DNA of 64,000 nt from Archilochus colubris (Eukaryota; Chordata; Aves; Apodiformes; Trochilidae): assembly GCA_023079485.1 (NCBI GenBank), contig CM041083.1:176966480-177030479 (forward strand), read 5' to 3'. The translations under genes were made by a program, and so were the position numbers. A model generated the notes under the pieces. The model worked only from the letters and a program-made list of their open reading frames with translations. It was not told the DNA's origin and did no database searches. Numbering within the stretch: the stretch's first letter is position 1; each line of letters opens with the position of its first letter. This document shows positions 25,496 through 37,300 of this stretch, one piece after another.

Positions 25496-28400
25496 ATTTT
25501 GTAAAAATAGCATCTTGAAAGAGAAAGGTGCTAAGCCTTTGCTTGAAGCACTGGTAGGATCTTGGGCAGGAGTAGGGGGAAAGGTGCAAAACTGGAGGTG
25601 TTTTATTAATACCAGTCTCCAAACCTTTACTTCAGTGTGACAAAAATAATTTTAAAAAACCTTCAGTTCTCCACCTCCCTTATAATCTATGAACCAAATC
25701 CTGTAAAGACAAGTAAAATAGAAAGCTGAGAAGAAAATAGCTTCTTAAGTTAAGCAGTAAGGAATACTCAGTGATATGCTCACCGGGAGAGATTCTAAAA
25801 AGTTATCGCCTGTAGAAATGCATCAATCCATCATAACACAACCACAGCTCATCCCAAGTCTCCTGCTGAGGTCTCACTATTGCTTCGAAACTGATACAAC
25901 GACTGAAAAAACTTCCTACTCATAAACACCTACTGCCAAAGATCAGATAGAAAAGCCAAAAGCAGGTGTACTAAAAGAAATGAAGTGAAAACAGGCAGGT
26001 TTTTAGCCATACTAGAAGAAAGTATTGGATCATCAAAGTATTAGATAATGACAACAGCTACAGTACTCTTCAGTTGCTGCACATGGGATATTGAAAAAAA
26101 ACTCTTGCATTGGATACTGCTCTGGTAGCTTCTACAGTAACTTCCAGACATAGCTTAGTAAGGAGATAACATGAGCACGATAAAAAGGCACCAGTGGGAC
26201 AGACAGTAACTTGAACAAGGACTGTTTATCTAAAACAAAACTATTATACTCCCCAAAAAACCAAAATAAAACATTTTCAAAATTGCCACAAAATTCACTT
26301 TTTTTTTTTAATAATACTATCTTTTAGCAGAGAATTACACTTCAAAAATAGGAAGGTTTCCACTACAAAAACAGTAAGATTCCCAATACTGCATAGCTAC
26401 TTTCTCAAGAACAGAAGTCATATGATGGAGGCTAAAGCTCACAAAGCCTATGCCTTCTCCAAGTATAACAGCAAACAATGAACAAAAGTGATTCTTCCTC
26501 TCCACACAGTAGAACTGTGACACAGCACAGCTGCTTGCAGCAACTAAAATAGATTCAAAAACCTCAGATATCAAAAGACAACTTCAGCTCAAGATCTCCA
26601 ATATCTAAAGAAGTACCAAAGGGAAAAAAACCAACAACCCTTTCTTACATATGCATCCTTTTACATTTTTCCTCATGATCCTGTAGGCCAGGAAGGATCT
26701 CTGACATCATCCAAGCCATTTGCTCTGAAGCTGCAAACGCCACCCCTGAAAGTTCACAATGTGATGAGTGACAAACACTGAAGCAGGATGGAAAAGCCAA
26801 GAAAACTAGAAGAGCCAGGCAGAAGCGTGGGATGTAGTCAACAAGAACAGCAAGAGACTTTTTGAACTATGCCTAGCATGTGACCTACTTCCTAGAAGAA
26901 CTCTCTAGCCTGACAAAATGTATATAAAAGCTTTCCGGATTGCACAAGGAGAACACTGGTCAGCTACTACTGCATCGGAATGAAACCTGTTCAAATCTGC
27001 ATCATATCAGCTGTACAAGATGCACAGGCAAAACAAGCAGCGTGTGTCAGCACCAGTCACAAGTTTTTAGTATCAGTCGGTTTCCTGTTCACCTTTCTCG
27101 TGTCACACTGCCACAGAATCAGCACTACAGAACTCAAAATCAAAAATTCTAGGGAATTCAAACTGGAAGAGAGAAAGCTTTCTAGAAGCTAAGAAACAAT
27201 GCAGTTCTCCTTGTCATGTTTGATGAAAGCTGGCCAGACAAGAGGCTGTTCAAGATACAGACTGAAGGAAAAAATTCCCAAGATCATTAAAATACTGGAA
27301 AAACAGAGAATTAAAAAAACAAGACAGTAAAAATAATGAAATGAAAGGTCATTGGAGATACATTATAGACAAACTAATTAAAGCCATGTGTGGAGATTTT
27401 GAATCAGGAAATAAATGAAACAAAAATACATTAGAAGTAGAAGAATATAGATGGACAGACTGACTCACTTCCACCTTAATATATTTGCTGGAACACACAG
27501 TGCAATACTTTAAATATAAGTCAAACATATTGTAAGTACAAAAGGGTATTAAGAAGCAACGGAACTACAGAGAATAAATACAAGCACATCTATCACAGCA
27601 AGAACAACATCCTTGACAGTACCTGAAGAAAACTAATAGAGCTGTTCAAAAGGGAAAGGCCTCCTCATTAGCAGCAGCACAGAGATGGTGTCAAAATACA
27701 TCCAAAGCAAAATCACTAACAACAGTTGGAGGATTATGTTGCTTGCAAGGAAAGCCTTTTCCAGTTTGGTGCTCTGCAGTACACAAGCAGCAGCGAACAC
27801 ACCTCAGGAGAGCTGAACTGAACCTGGGAATTGACAGTATTACCCTTTACAGTATTAACACCAGTTATCTTTAAGGATAACTCTAAAGTAGCTCACAGGC
27901 ACTGGCACATAAGGGGCTGCAGCCTCTCTCCATCATGCCTTCCACTGTTAAGAGTGTAAACAATTGTTAAGCAATGAAAAGTAACACGAGCAATACTAGA
28001 AACTCTTACCAAGAGATACTCTATCAAGCAAATTCACATAACAGAACTTTGAAGACAGTAAGTTCAGAGAAAAAGTGTCTCTTCAGAGAAGAGGTGTTGC
28101 TAAGAAAAACAAAAGCAGGAGGAGGAACAAATCCCATGAACAGCACAGGCATGGCTAAGAACAAAATACAGTCTGAGCGGAAAGTTAACTGTTAAAATTT
28201 GGCAAAGATGGAAATCCAGCAACATATTAGACATTCAAAGATAAGAACTGTTTAGAAGAAACTCTAATAAGAGAATTTAACAGAAATGAAGAGCTACCAT
28301 CCCCATGACGAGGGCAAACCGAACAAAAGTTTTGCTGTTGACATTTGCTGCTGCTTCCACTTAGATGCAGGAAGTACAAATAGACTTAAGTTAAGCTTTA

Positions 28401-30879
28401 CATGAGAGAGCAATCATCTCAGGTAAGAAAATAAATAATTATCCCAATCTTTAACTTCTGATTATCTCCAACAACAAAAGAAGTTGCAACTGTGCAGAAT
28501 TCCAATATTAAAAAGCTAATAACAAGTGGCTTATAGATACCCAATACAGTATAGGTCATATTTCCCTCAAGAGACTTAATATACCAACTGACACATTCAA
28601 CTAAGATCAGCTCTTTAAGCACTGGCCACTCATTACCACACTTGCATTAAAAGTCATCCACAAAGTAAAAGTAAAGGCTGAAGAAAAAGAAAAAAACCCC
28701 AAAAAAAGTAAATCAAGTTCTGTCCACGCCCACTCACACCTCAAAGAGCCATTCTAAACCACAAAATATTGTATTTTATTTAAAGTTGCTATTAAAATCC
28801 CTGTTTAGTAGCTTAGGGATATGTTATTAGCTTTACTTTATATCTGCCACATTCACAATTTTTGTTTCACGTGCAAGCTAAGTTTCAAATACTCAAGCTT
28901 AACTTTGAGACATTCACTGCACTGAAAAGAAAAAGATTAACAGACACAATACAACCTCCCTCTGCTGTGGGAATACTGACTATTGTACATTAGAGTCCAT
29001 CTGTTAAGTAATGACTGATCCAGAATCCATCGCTACTGCAGCAGACTCCCAAGTAGTTTCACATTCACATACATCTCCTGAAGCTGAGTGCACAGTTAAA
29101 CACCCTTGCATTTATTTTAAATATAAGCTTAGCTGTCAACAATAGGAACTAGTTAGTAGGTAGATCACCTAGGCAAGCACTGTATGTTCTCCACACAACT
29201 ACAAAGACATTCTAACCTTAACCCCAAAAGCAAGCTAATGTTAGTTCAGTTGCTGATGCGTTAACAGCTAGAACTAAAAATAAGCTCAAATATCGGTGAG
29301 AAGAATTAAAGAAGAAAGAAAAGTGGGAAAGTATTAAACATCTTTGTATCTGTCATGATTTATACAAAGCCAGTTAATAAAACAACTGTATATTATTCCC
29401 TGGTTTCAAGTGTCACTTTTAAATGAATGGGTAATAATCCAATAAAGTTATGACTTGTACCAGACTTCCACAAAATAAAAATATTTACGAATTTAGTTTC
29501 AGTTAAGTGTCAAACAGCTTGTAGAGAGGCGTGGGAAATATACCAGGCTACTGTTCTGATATATTCACAAAACTTAGGGCTTTAGCCCCTTGTGTGTTCA
29601 GATAAGCCATATATATTAAAATGATCTGACCAAACCACGTCTTTCCCTGCATGCTGCAGCTTTTCCATTCAGTCTGTGCTAGGTCAAACACAAATAACTG
29701 TGAACCAGAAGAATGCATCCTTCTAAAGTGTTTTAAACAGAATATATTCTTTACATGACTTTGTAAAAAATAAGTGGACCTTAAAAGCATTTAACTCATT
29801 TGAAACAAAGGCAGTTTCAATTAATTGCCATTTGATTTTGAGTAGTCGTTTTTCTATCCAATGTTATATGCAAAAATGTAGGATATTTCATTGACTAAAA
29901 AGCTTTGCTGCAGCAAATCTTGCATTCAGGAGCAGCACCAAATTGCACGTAATTGAAAGTGATTCATTTTTAGATCCACTGGTTTGGCTTCTGTAGATTC
30001 CTCAGGCTTTGGTGTAGGTAGCGCAAAAACATTAAGTCATACAGTCCTGCAGTAACTCTTTCACTCCATGAAGTGAGCAGATGACTAAGGAGCTACATTT
30101 TAGCATTTCCTCCTTGCTTCAAGCTATTTACCAGGGTACAATCATGTTTTGCAACACAGAGACTTCAAACAAAATCAGCAGCAGCACTTACTTAGCAGAC
30201 AAAAAGGTGTTTTGGAAAGCATGGCAGAAACAAGAGCAACCCAATGCAACACTGCAATGTAACCAACTATTACAGATACTAAAGCCTGTTAAATCCTTCC
30301 AAAAATCTCCCTTCTCCCCCCTACCCTAGATAAAATACTAACAGGGTTAAACAGGGTTTAAAATAAAGAAATGACAGGCTTAAACTACTAAAAAACTACA
30401 GGTTAAAATACTAACGGGGTTAAACCTTTCACATGGCTTCAGCCACTAGGAAAAGATACCAGCTCCAGCTGCTTTTTAAAATCTTTTTCAATTAAAAACA
30501 GATACTACATTCACACCACTCTTCTCCCAAGGAGGAAGCCACCAGGTTACGGGGGTTGCATCCAGAACCTGAAATTGCCCATTTTTTAATCTCCTGGGGT
30601 TTTTTATATTTTTGTACATCGTGAATTAATAGCACACAACCCGCTTCTGCAGGAGGGGGGAGGCAGAGGGAAGGGGCAGAGTGGCCACTCTGTACCAGGC
30701 AGGGTCCTGCGTGGAGTTTTAGGGAGCGCTGAGGGGGCTTCTGTCACGCGCACGAGGAATAGGAGGAGGTCGCGGGATTAACGAGAAAAGAGAGGAACAA
30801 GAGGAGTTTGGGAAGGAAAGATGGTTGGAGAAGGGCCGAACGTGTTGGAGGGGCACAAGGGCAGGAAAAATGAAGGTCC
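25496..30879. other. Intron stretch near exon 1 without recognisable genes
   Basis: AT-rich NBEA intron; frames are closed. A short direct duplication occurs near 30,335-30,425 (AAAATACTAAC(A/G)GGGTTAAAC, 71 bp apart). A conserved intronic enhancer could be here but cannot be seen from one species. Confidence 0.55.
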
Positions 30880-31007
30880 CTTTCGAGCTGCAGAGGGGTG
30901 GGGGGGATCAGGGAGCCGCCTCGGGAGGAGGTGGGCTGCAAGGGGCCGGTGCCCCGGGCCCCTCTGCCCGCCGGGGCGTCACCGGGGCGGGGTGCCCGGC
31001 CGCTTAC

Positions 31008-31280
31008 CAGGTTCAGCACCGTCTCCACGATGTCCCGGTTGCTGACCTCCCCGACCTGGATGAGTCCGATGAGGACGGCGAATTTCATCCGGATATTGCG
31101 GATCGGCACCGACGGGTTAATCATCCCCGCGGGGAGCACCACGGACCCGGAGCCCGACGCTCTCAGCTCCCCCATCACGGCGACGCTGCTGCCGCCGCCT
31201 CCGCCTCCACCGCCGGCCCCGACGGAGATGAGTCCCGCGGGCTGCGGGTCGGGCCCCGACACCGGCTTTTCGCTCGCCAT
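31008..31280 (-). CDS. NBEA: Neurobeachin, first coding exon (partial gene)
   Basis: This is coding exon 1 of neurobeachin, a very large BEACH-domain, A-kinase-anchoring scaffold protein that acts in membrane trafficking at the trans-Golgi and in neuronal synapses. The exon encodes 91 residues. Residues 1-6 read MASEKP, residues 22-30 hold a glycine run, and residues 51-91 (from AGMINPSVPIRN to DIVETVLNL) match the highly conserved start of vertebrate NBEA as I know it. The start is well supported: an in-frame TAA (31281-31283 on the plus strand as tta) lies directly before the ATG. The exon stops after codon 91 at CTG|GTAAGC, a canonical donor with GT at 31007-31006, leaving phase 0. Beyond the donor the frame runs on only as GC-rich intron. 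The rest of the gene (armadillo-like repeats, LamG-like domain, PH-BEACH, WD40) lies outside the window to the left. A second in-frame Met at residue 36 (MGELR) could be an alternative start. Confidence 0.95.
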
Positions 31281-31650
31281 TTACCCCTCGCCGCTACCGG
31301 CACCTGCCGCCGCCGCCGCCTCCCCGCCCGGCCGGGCCCAGCCGCGCATCCACCGCAGTCGCACCCGGCGGGGCCGCAGGGAGCCGGCCCGAGGCGCAGG
31401 CACCGTCCCAGGAGCCGCTCCCCGGCTCCGCTATAATGAGGGATTATTATGGGCGCCGATGCCCCGTTAGTCGAAGGCTGCCCAGCCGGGGCCGCCTCCC
31501 CGCCGCAGGGCGGGAGCAGCGGGCGCCGCCAAAGCGCGGCCCGGCACGGCGGAGGCAGGCGGCACACGGAGCCGACGGCGGCGGGAGCGATCGCCGCTGC
31601 CGCTGTTGTTGTGGAGCCGAAACCGCCGCCGCTCACGCCGCCATGTTGCC
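31281..31650 (-). other. NBEA: Probable NBEA 5' UTR (transcription start not determined)
   Basis: GC-rich sequence directly upstream of the NBEA ATG, ending with an in-frame stop next to the ATG. The upstream limit is inferred only from a YY1-like element at 31637-31648, which in mammalian CpG promoters often sits just downstream of the start site. The true start could be farther upstream, or the UTR could be spliced. Confidence 0.45.
31637..31648 (-). promoter_or_regulatory. YY1-like site (CAACATGGCGGC on minus strand)
   Basis: The minus strand reads CAACATGGCGGC, close to the AANATGGCGGC consensus of YY1. It is in the orientation typically found just inside the 5' UTR of the gene it serves, here NBEA. 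The match is seen directly; binding is inferred. Confidence 0.5.
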
Positions 31651-31676
31651 GCCCCCTGCCTGCGGTAGCCGCAAGG

Positions 31677-31688
31677 GCGCCTGCGCCG
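31677..31688. promoter_or_regulatory. NRF1-like palindromic site
   Basis: GCGCCTGCGC (31677-31686) is a near-palindromic NRF1-type element. NRF1 sites are common in bidirectional CpG-island promoters. It lies about 400 bp upstream of the NBEA ATG and 30 bp upstream of the YY1-like site in NBEA orientation. Confidence 0.45.
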
Positions 31689-31740
31689 AGCCCGTCGGGG
31701 GGAGTGGCCGTGCCGACCCCCCCAGCCGGCGGGGAGACAG

Positions 31741-31746
31741 GTGAGC
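31741..31746 (+). promoter_or_regulatory. Candidate plus-strand splice donor in the CpG island
   Basis: The plus strand reads GACAG|GTGAGC with the cut after 31740, a near-perfect 5' splice site. Downstream, a pyrimidine-rich stretch ends in ACGCAG at 32441, a plausible 3' splice site. Together they could define a divergent non-coding transcript leading away from NBEA. There is no expression evidence here, so this is a candidate only. Confidence 0.3.
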
Positions 31747-32120
31747 AGGTGCACGGGGGCTGCGCTGCCGCGGCGGCGGCCTAAGGAGCCGAACCGAACC
31801 GCGGAGCTGCCACCGCCTCCCGCCTGGGTACCGCACGCCGCCGCTCAGCCGTGCCGGGGGGATTACGCAACGCCGCCTGAAGTGACAAGGGTGGTGCCCG
31901 CCCGCTTCGACGCGGGGCCGCCTCTCCTTGCCAAGGGCCCGGCCTCGCCCCGCAGCCCCAGGGCGCCCCTTTGGGCTGCCCGCGAAGGTGCGGTCCCCAG
32001 CGGTGCGGTTATCGCCCCTTGCCAGCCGCAGCTCCCCATCGCGGGGTGATGCCCCCTCCCTGCTGGCGAGGGGCCCCGGGCTGCCCCCCGGCCGGGTGGC
32101 CAGGACCATGCTGGGTGTCT

Positions 32121-33141
32121 CGTCCGGCTCCCAGGCTTTCCAGGCTCCGTGGTCCCTGCCGCGCCTTCCCCACACCGGTCCCACGCTGTTGTGTGAGATG
32201 TCGGGTAGGGACCTTTTGGGGTGGGTTATTTTAGCAACTTCAGCCTAAGCTAGTGGCCAGTTTTGAGTGAAGGTGTCAGGTACTGTGCATGGGCTCCTGA
32301 GCTGTGGTCCCTTGGAGCATGGGGAGGGACAGGGGAAACCACGGGGTTCCAGCCTGAGAGCCGTGCTCTGCTTTCTCAAGGAGAGGAATATTTTTCCAGA
32401 GTTCTTATTAATACCTGTGCTTTTCACATTTTTACACGCAGAGATGTCCACTAGACAGAAGTTTTACCAACCCCCTTGCTTTCAGTGTTTCTTCACGGCA
32501 ATGAGCATTTTTTCAAGCCTCTTCAATATGCTATCACAGACACAGAAGTAGCTCTGATGTTTCGAGTAGGCTCAAATTGTGGTTAGAATAAAATTATATA
32601 TATTTGCTTTACATGTGCTTGAGATCATCCATCCCTGTTCACAAGCACGTTCTGTCATTGCAAACTTTAATTTTACCACCTACCTTGCCCCCTGGCCTCA
32701 GAATTGTTTTCACCCTCTGTCTTCTGGAACCCCAAATCTGGGAATTTGTCTGAGTTGTTGAGTTGCTTCTTATATCCAGCTTTAGATAATAAACTGCATA
32801 AACACAGTGAATCAGCACGACTCAGATCACTACATCCTCCAGAATCACAGCAGCTGCTCGAAGCTCTACCAAGAGAAGAAAGATAAAACCTCTGTTCTGT
32901 ACCATTGGATGCATTAGCTCTACGTACTTGTAAATACAATAAATTACATTTACTTGTTTGCAAAATTTGCACAGACAGGTGCATAAACTAAAACAGTGGT
33001 TAGGTCAAAATCACAGAACCAACATTATCTTCCAGTGCTGCAAAAAGATGGGGAGAAAACCCAGAAGATTTGTTACAGAAAGTTAAGAAATCATGAACTT
33101 TGCTTGGAAGGGAATTCCTTTACAATTTGCCACTATCTGTG
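32121..33141. other. Upstream flank of the CpG island
   Basis: GC content falls back to the AT-rich background. It includes the candidate acceptor at 32,441 of a possible divergent transcript. No coding family was recognised. Confidence 0.5.
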
Positions 33142-33304
33142 GTATCTGGAGATATTTTTAAATATCTGGAGATATTTAAAAAGAGACTGGATGTGGCACT
33201 CAGTGCCATGGTCTAGCAACCGCAACGGTGGTTCAAGGGTTGGACTCGATGATCTCTGAGGTCCCTTCCAACCCAGCCAATTCTATGATTCTATGATTCC
33301 ATGA
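33142..33304 (+). mobile_element. CR1 LINE 3' end with a short internal duplication
   Basis: Reads GAGATATTTAAAAAGAGACT, GGATGTGGCACTCAGTGCCA, GGTTGGACTCGATGATCTCT, GGTCCCTTCCAACCCAGCCA and an ATTCTATG tail. The phrase TATCTGGAGATATTT is duplicated in tandem at 33,142-33,179. Same subfamily as the copies at 10.9 and 13.9 kb. Confidence 0.92.
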
Positions 33305-34084
33305 GCAACCTTTTTTGACTCAGAGTACAGGAATACTTTAATTTTGTATACTCATGAAGGGACCAAAGATGGCTTTCCCATCAGCCTAATAGAAGAACTA
33401 GCAAAACTGAATGCATGTGTGCTTAACTGCTTTCCTACTGAATCTTTCCTCCTAGTTTAAACTCTCAAAAGTGTTCCAGTAAGGTAACTGGCCAGACTTT
33501 CAACTGTAGTGGATGAGAAGAGAAGTTCTTGCATATCACAGGGAGAGCTCTGGCCACAATGACTTCCAGCTAGCAGGTAATGAAAAGCTGATGGATTAGT
33601 GTGTTTCAGATAGCACTTGCTGTTTCTACCCTTCCATAGTCCTGCTCCATAAGCATTTAAAAAGATTCTCCAGAAAAATCTAAGCAAGAATTCTTAACTT
33701 GGAAATGTCAGTGGAAGATTCTGTTACTTTATATTTTTCCTCATTTCCAACTTAAAATAAATAAATAAAAAAAATAAAAGCAAAAATAAAAATAATCCAA
33801 ACAAAAACTATGACTATGTGGGCATGTTAAGTTACTTTGCAACCAACTACTACAAAACAACCAGTTATGGAAATATTCAACTTAAAGTGCTCAAAAATGT
33901 TCATCTCGATTTCAGCAAAGAGTATTTCATGTTCTTAATGTTCCTATCTGTCAACCAGCTAATGTTTTAGAGTTTGGAGGTCCTCATGTTTGTTTAAACT
34001 TGTTCTTAATCTTACATGGAAATGTTTTCTGATGGAATTATACATGGAAATGCTTTTTTTGCAAAATGAAGACCTAAGCCAAAA
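33305..34084. other. Intergenic stretch
   Basis: AT-rich, with an A-rich AAAT-type simple repeat near 33,757-33,800. No gene or repeat family was recognised. Confidence 0.55.
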
Positions 34085-34320
34085 CAGTCTGGAGAGGGGC
34101 TTTTTACAAGGGCTTGAAGTGAGAGGACAAAAGGCAATAGATTTAAACTGAAAGATGGGAGATTTCAGTTTAGAGATTAGAAAGAAATTCTTTAGTGAGA
34201 CACTGGAACAGGTTGTCCAGGGAAGTTGTGGAAGTTTCATCCCTTGAAGTGTCCAAGATGGGGTGGAACTAGATGATCTTTAAGGTCCATTCCAACTCTA
34301 ACCCTTCTATGATTCTATTA
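34085..34320 (+). mobile_element. CR1 LINE 3' fragment
   Basis: Contains the AAAGAAATTCTTTAGTGAGA and ACACTGGAACAGGTTGTCCA blocks, a GTGGAACTAGATGATCTTTA end, GGTCCATTCCAACTCTAACC and the TTCTATGATTCTATT tail. It has a small deletion between the 'GTCCAAGATGGGG' block and the 3' consensus. Confidence 0.9.
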
Positions 34321-37300
34321 AATTGTGGCACCCTCAGGAGATAGCTCCCAACTGTTCTCCTCTTTATTATTCTGGTATCTACATTTATCTGGTGAGGGAT
34401 GTTGCTAGAAATGGTATAGTTAGCTAGAAGTTTCGTGTTGACTGATAGTTTTCTTGTTCTAATTAATTACGTGGCTACTATCTGTTAAATGGGTAGGGAG
34501 CTAAGTTGTATTTGCTTCTCTACAGGTATGCATATTAATTTGGATCTCTACTGACTTACCAACTTCTATAAATCCAAAAATAATTTCGTAACTTTCAGAT
34601 CCATTGTTGAATTTGCTTAAAAGCCATCAATGACTTGTTCATCTTTGTGATGGAACAGATGGACCAATAGCACAACCACAAACTTCTTCTCTCTAGAAAA
34701 ATGGGATAACAAAATATGGTTTGATAAGTTTTATTATCCACTCAATACTTTATACAGCTATTCAGTACCCAGACACAGTACACAGACACCCAAATACTGG
34801 GGTAATTCTTGACTACAACTGTTCCATATACAAACATCAATGCAGTCCTCCACACTGCAGTTCTGATAAAGTTGCAATCATGAGTTTATTTAAAAGTTGT
34901 ATTTGTAAAATCCTTCATTATGTAATTTTCAGTTCAGGACTTGAACTGTCTGACACACATTTCCTCCGCTGAAATCACACGGTTTATGTAGTATAGGGGG
35001 AAAAAAATCTTATTAAAAGAAGATGAATTACTAACATAATGTTTAGTAGGAGAGACTTCTGTTAGTTTTTAAACTTGTATTTGGTTTTACAAGTAAATGT
35101 TTGCAGTATAATATTCTCTTTATTTTTATAAGCTGGAACACTGTTAAGAAGTAGCTGTCTTATCTAATCAGCAGTGTTTGGTTTTGATAAGCAAACTTTC
35201 ATTGAGGTAAGCAATTCATCAACTCATATGAACATCATTGTAGCACTGGTATTCTGAAAGAACAACAAATCTGTAACACTAATCTCAGCCCTGTAGTACT
35301 TGCAGCTCTGGTGTTCATTTGCTTCCATTTTAACACCTCATCAAATTGAAAAAATAAATAAGAGTACATACACTAGGAATGCTACAGTATGTGATTAGTT
35401 TCTTTTTTAAAAAATACGTTTGTCTCATCTCCTTGATATTGACATGTTTGGTAAAAAGACTGGATTTGTCTGTGACAATTTCATTCATGAGGTAGCTAGT
35501 TTGATCCCAGTCCAGCAAGGATTTCCTCTTTAGCAAATCCCAATATTGCCATAATTGTAACCATTTCAGCTCAGCTTGCAAGATCAGTCATTGACACAGG
35601 CCCAGAGTATGTGTGGCAGGAGGCAGTATGTGTGGAAGGATGCTGTGTGCTCCTTTACACTTCACAAAGAGAAGACTGATGCCAGGATCTGCTCTCGTTC
35701 TTTTCTGTACCTTTCACAACACTTGCTCCCCAGTGAAATGAGAGAAAGCTTCCAGAGAGAATGTCTTTGCTTCACTTGTAATAAATGACAGGAGGTTGCT
35801 TCGATGATAGTCTTTAAATTTTCCCAGCCTCCACTCTCCATATATGCCAGAAGGTAGTCTCAAATATAATTTCAAAGAACAAAGAAGATGTATCTTGGTT
35901 CCTAAGCTTGCAAAAAAAAAAAAAAAAAAAAAACCAAAACAAAAAACCAAACAGATGGGGGAAAAAATAAAACTAACAAATAATTATTTAAAGTTTTCAT
36001 TCAGTCTTTATTTCAGTTTTAAAATCAACTTTAGCAATACTTCTTTATTTTTGGGGTAAAAAATATTATGTAGTCATTCAACTGAGATTGAAAAAGGCAT
36101 GTTTTAAAAGACAGACACTTGGCTACAAATAATGGAACTACTGGAGTGAATAGAGTGCTTTGTACAGACCTATATTTACATTAAATCTTCAGAAAAAAAA
36201 TTCTATAGCAAAATTATGTTTTAAAGAATTAGAAAAGAAAATTTTCACTTATCTGCCTCAGTAGCATCAAAATACTGCTTGTTTTACCATGTCCATATGA
36301 GGACTCCTGTTGTCTTTAATTTGGCTGTTCTCATGAGTAAAGATAATGTGATTTGTTCCTGTGCCAGGATCAGGAAAGTGCTATTAGCCCCTTTCTCTTG
36401 AAAAGCAGGTTTTCTACAAGTTTAAAATAAAAAAACTAGGAAATACAAACTGAAAGGCCATTACAGCATCTAAACTTACCCTGCTGGGTATATATATTGC
36501 ATCAAATATTTCTATTCACTGGTTTTAAACTTCCACACAAGAAAGTGTGTTAAAGTGGAAGTAAAAAACCTGAAGACAGAATTTGCTTGCTACACTAACT
36601 GTATGTGGTCTCTTACTGCTTTTTCTACAATTCCTTTTTTTAGGTCTTGAAAGAGAAAAAACAAAACAAAACAACACATTGTATTTATTTTCAGAGTGGA
36701 GTTTTGTTACACCCTGTGCAATTTCAGAAACACTGTAACAGATCTTCCAAGTAAGATTATAAACATTTCAATGGAAGTGAAGCAGATGAAGCCAGTGTGA
36801 GTTCATTAACTTATTTTGACTTTTGTTACAATAGGTTGCCCAAATACTTAAGTTTTAATTTAAAAAAAAAAAGATACAGTTAATATCTATATGAAGTTTA
36901 TATTATTAAAGTTTAATTTTCTCTCTGTTTTTTACACTCTGATCAGTAAAAATAAAATAGACATATTTTTTCTCATTTTAAATACTGCTGGATAGAGTTC
37001 ATTAAATGTAAGGTTTTAGAGTATAAAGAATAGTCTAAGAATTATTTAAACAATAACCAGATCCACTGGAAATAAATCTCTTCCATTTAACTGAAAATAT
37101 GTATTCATATTTTTATTTAGCTTTTTCTCAATTGCTTTTGCTATGGTATTATAGTAAACGTGTATATGAAAATAACAAGATTCATGATATTGCAGAAAAC
37201 ATACAGCAGAATCTGTTATGGTAGTGCATAGCTCTTATGTTCTTGGCTATGAAAGGGTTTGTTCTGTGACTGAATCACAAATCTTGCTTTAAAAACATGA

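Larger units (their letters stand above)
1..31007 (-). other. NBEA: NBEA intron 1 (5' part, runs off the window)
   Basis: Everything left of the exon 1 donor is read as the first intron of NBEA, because no second exon with homology to the neurobeachin sequence after VETVLNL was recognised up to position 1. It is AT-rich, with many stops in all frames, and carries CR1 fragments, two clear LTRs and homopolymer runs. A small unrecognised exon or an intronic non-coding RNA cannot be excluded from sequence alone. Confidence 0.85.
30880..32120. promoter_or_regulatory. CpG island spanning NBEA promoter, 5' UTR and exon 1
   Basis: From about 30,880 to 32,120 the sequence changes abruptly from AT-rich to very GC-rich with dense CpG, including GC-box-like CCGCCC and GGGCGG words. 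It contains NBEA exon 1 and at least 800 bp upstream of its ATG. No TATA box is placed convincingly for the minus strand, which fits a TATA-less housekeeping/neuronal CpG promoter with dispersed starts. The edges are judged by eye. Confidence 0.9.

Noticed and set aside
26680..26760. Possible minus-strand CR1 tip (GGAAGGATCTCTGACATCATCC)
   Set aside because: Only a vague resemblance to the reverse-complemented CR1 end; no tail or second conserved block.
30744..31007. Extension of the NBEA frame past residue 91 (to 178 codons)
   Set aside because: The conserved protein ends at the GTAAGC donor; the extra residues are translated intron with no NBEA similarity.
30821..32248. Plus-strand and extra minus-strand open frames of 74-203 codons in the CpG island
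   Set aside because: GC-rich DNA has few stops; their Arg/Pro/Ala/Gly-rich text is a shadow of NBEA exon 1 and its promoter. No family was recognised.
35844..36059. 71-codon frame over the A22 run
   Set aside because: Poly-lysine from the A run; not a gene, and no retrocopy body was found.
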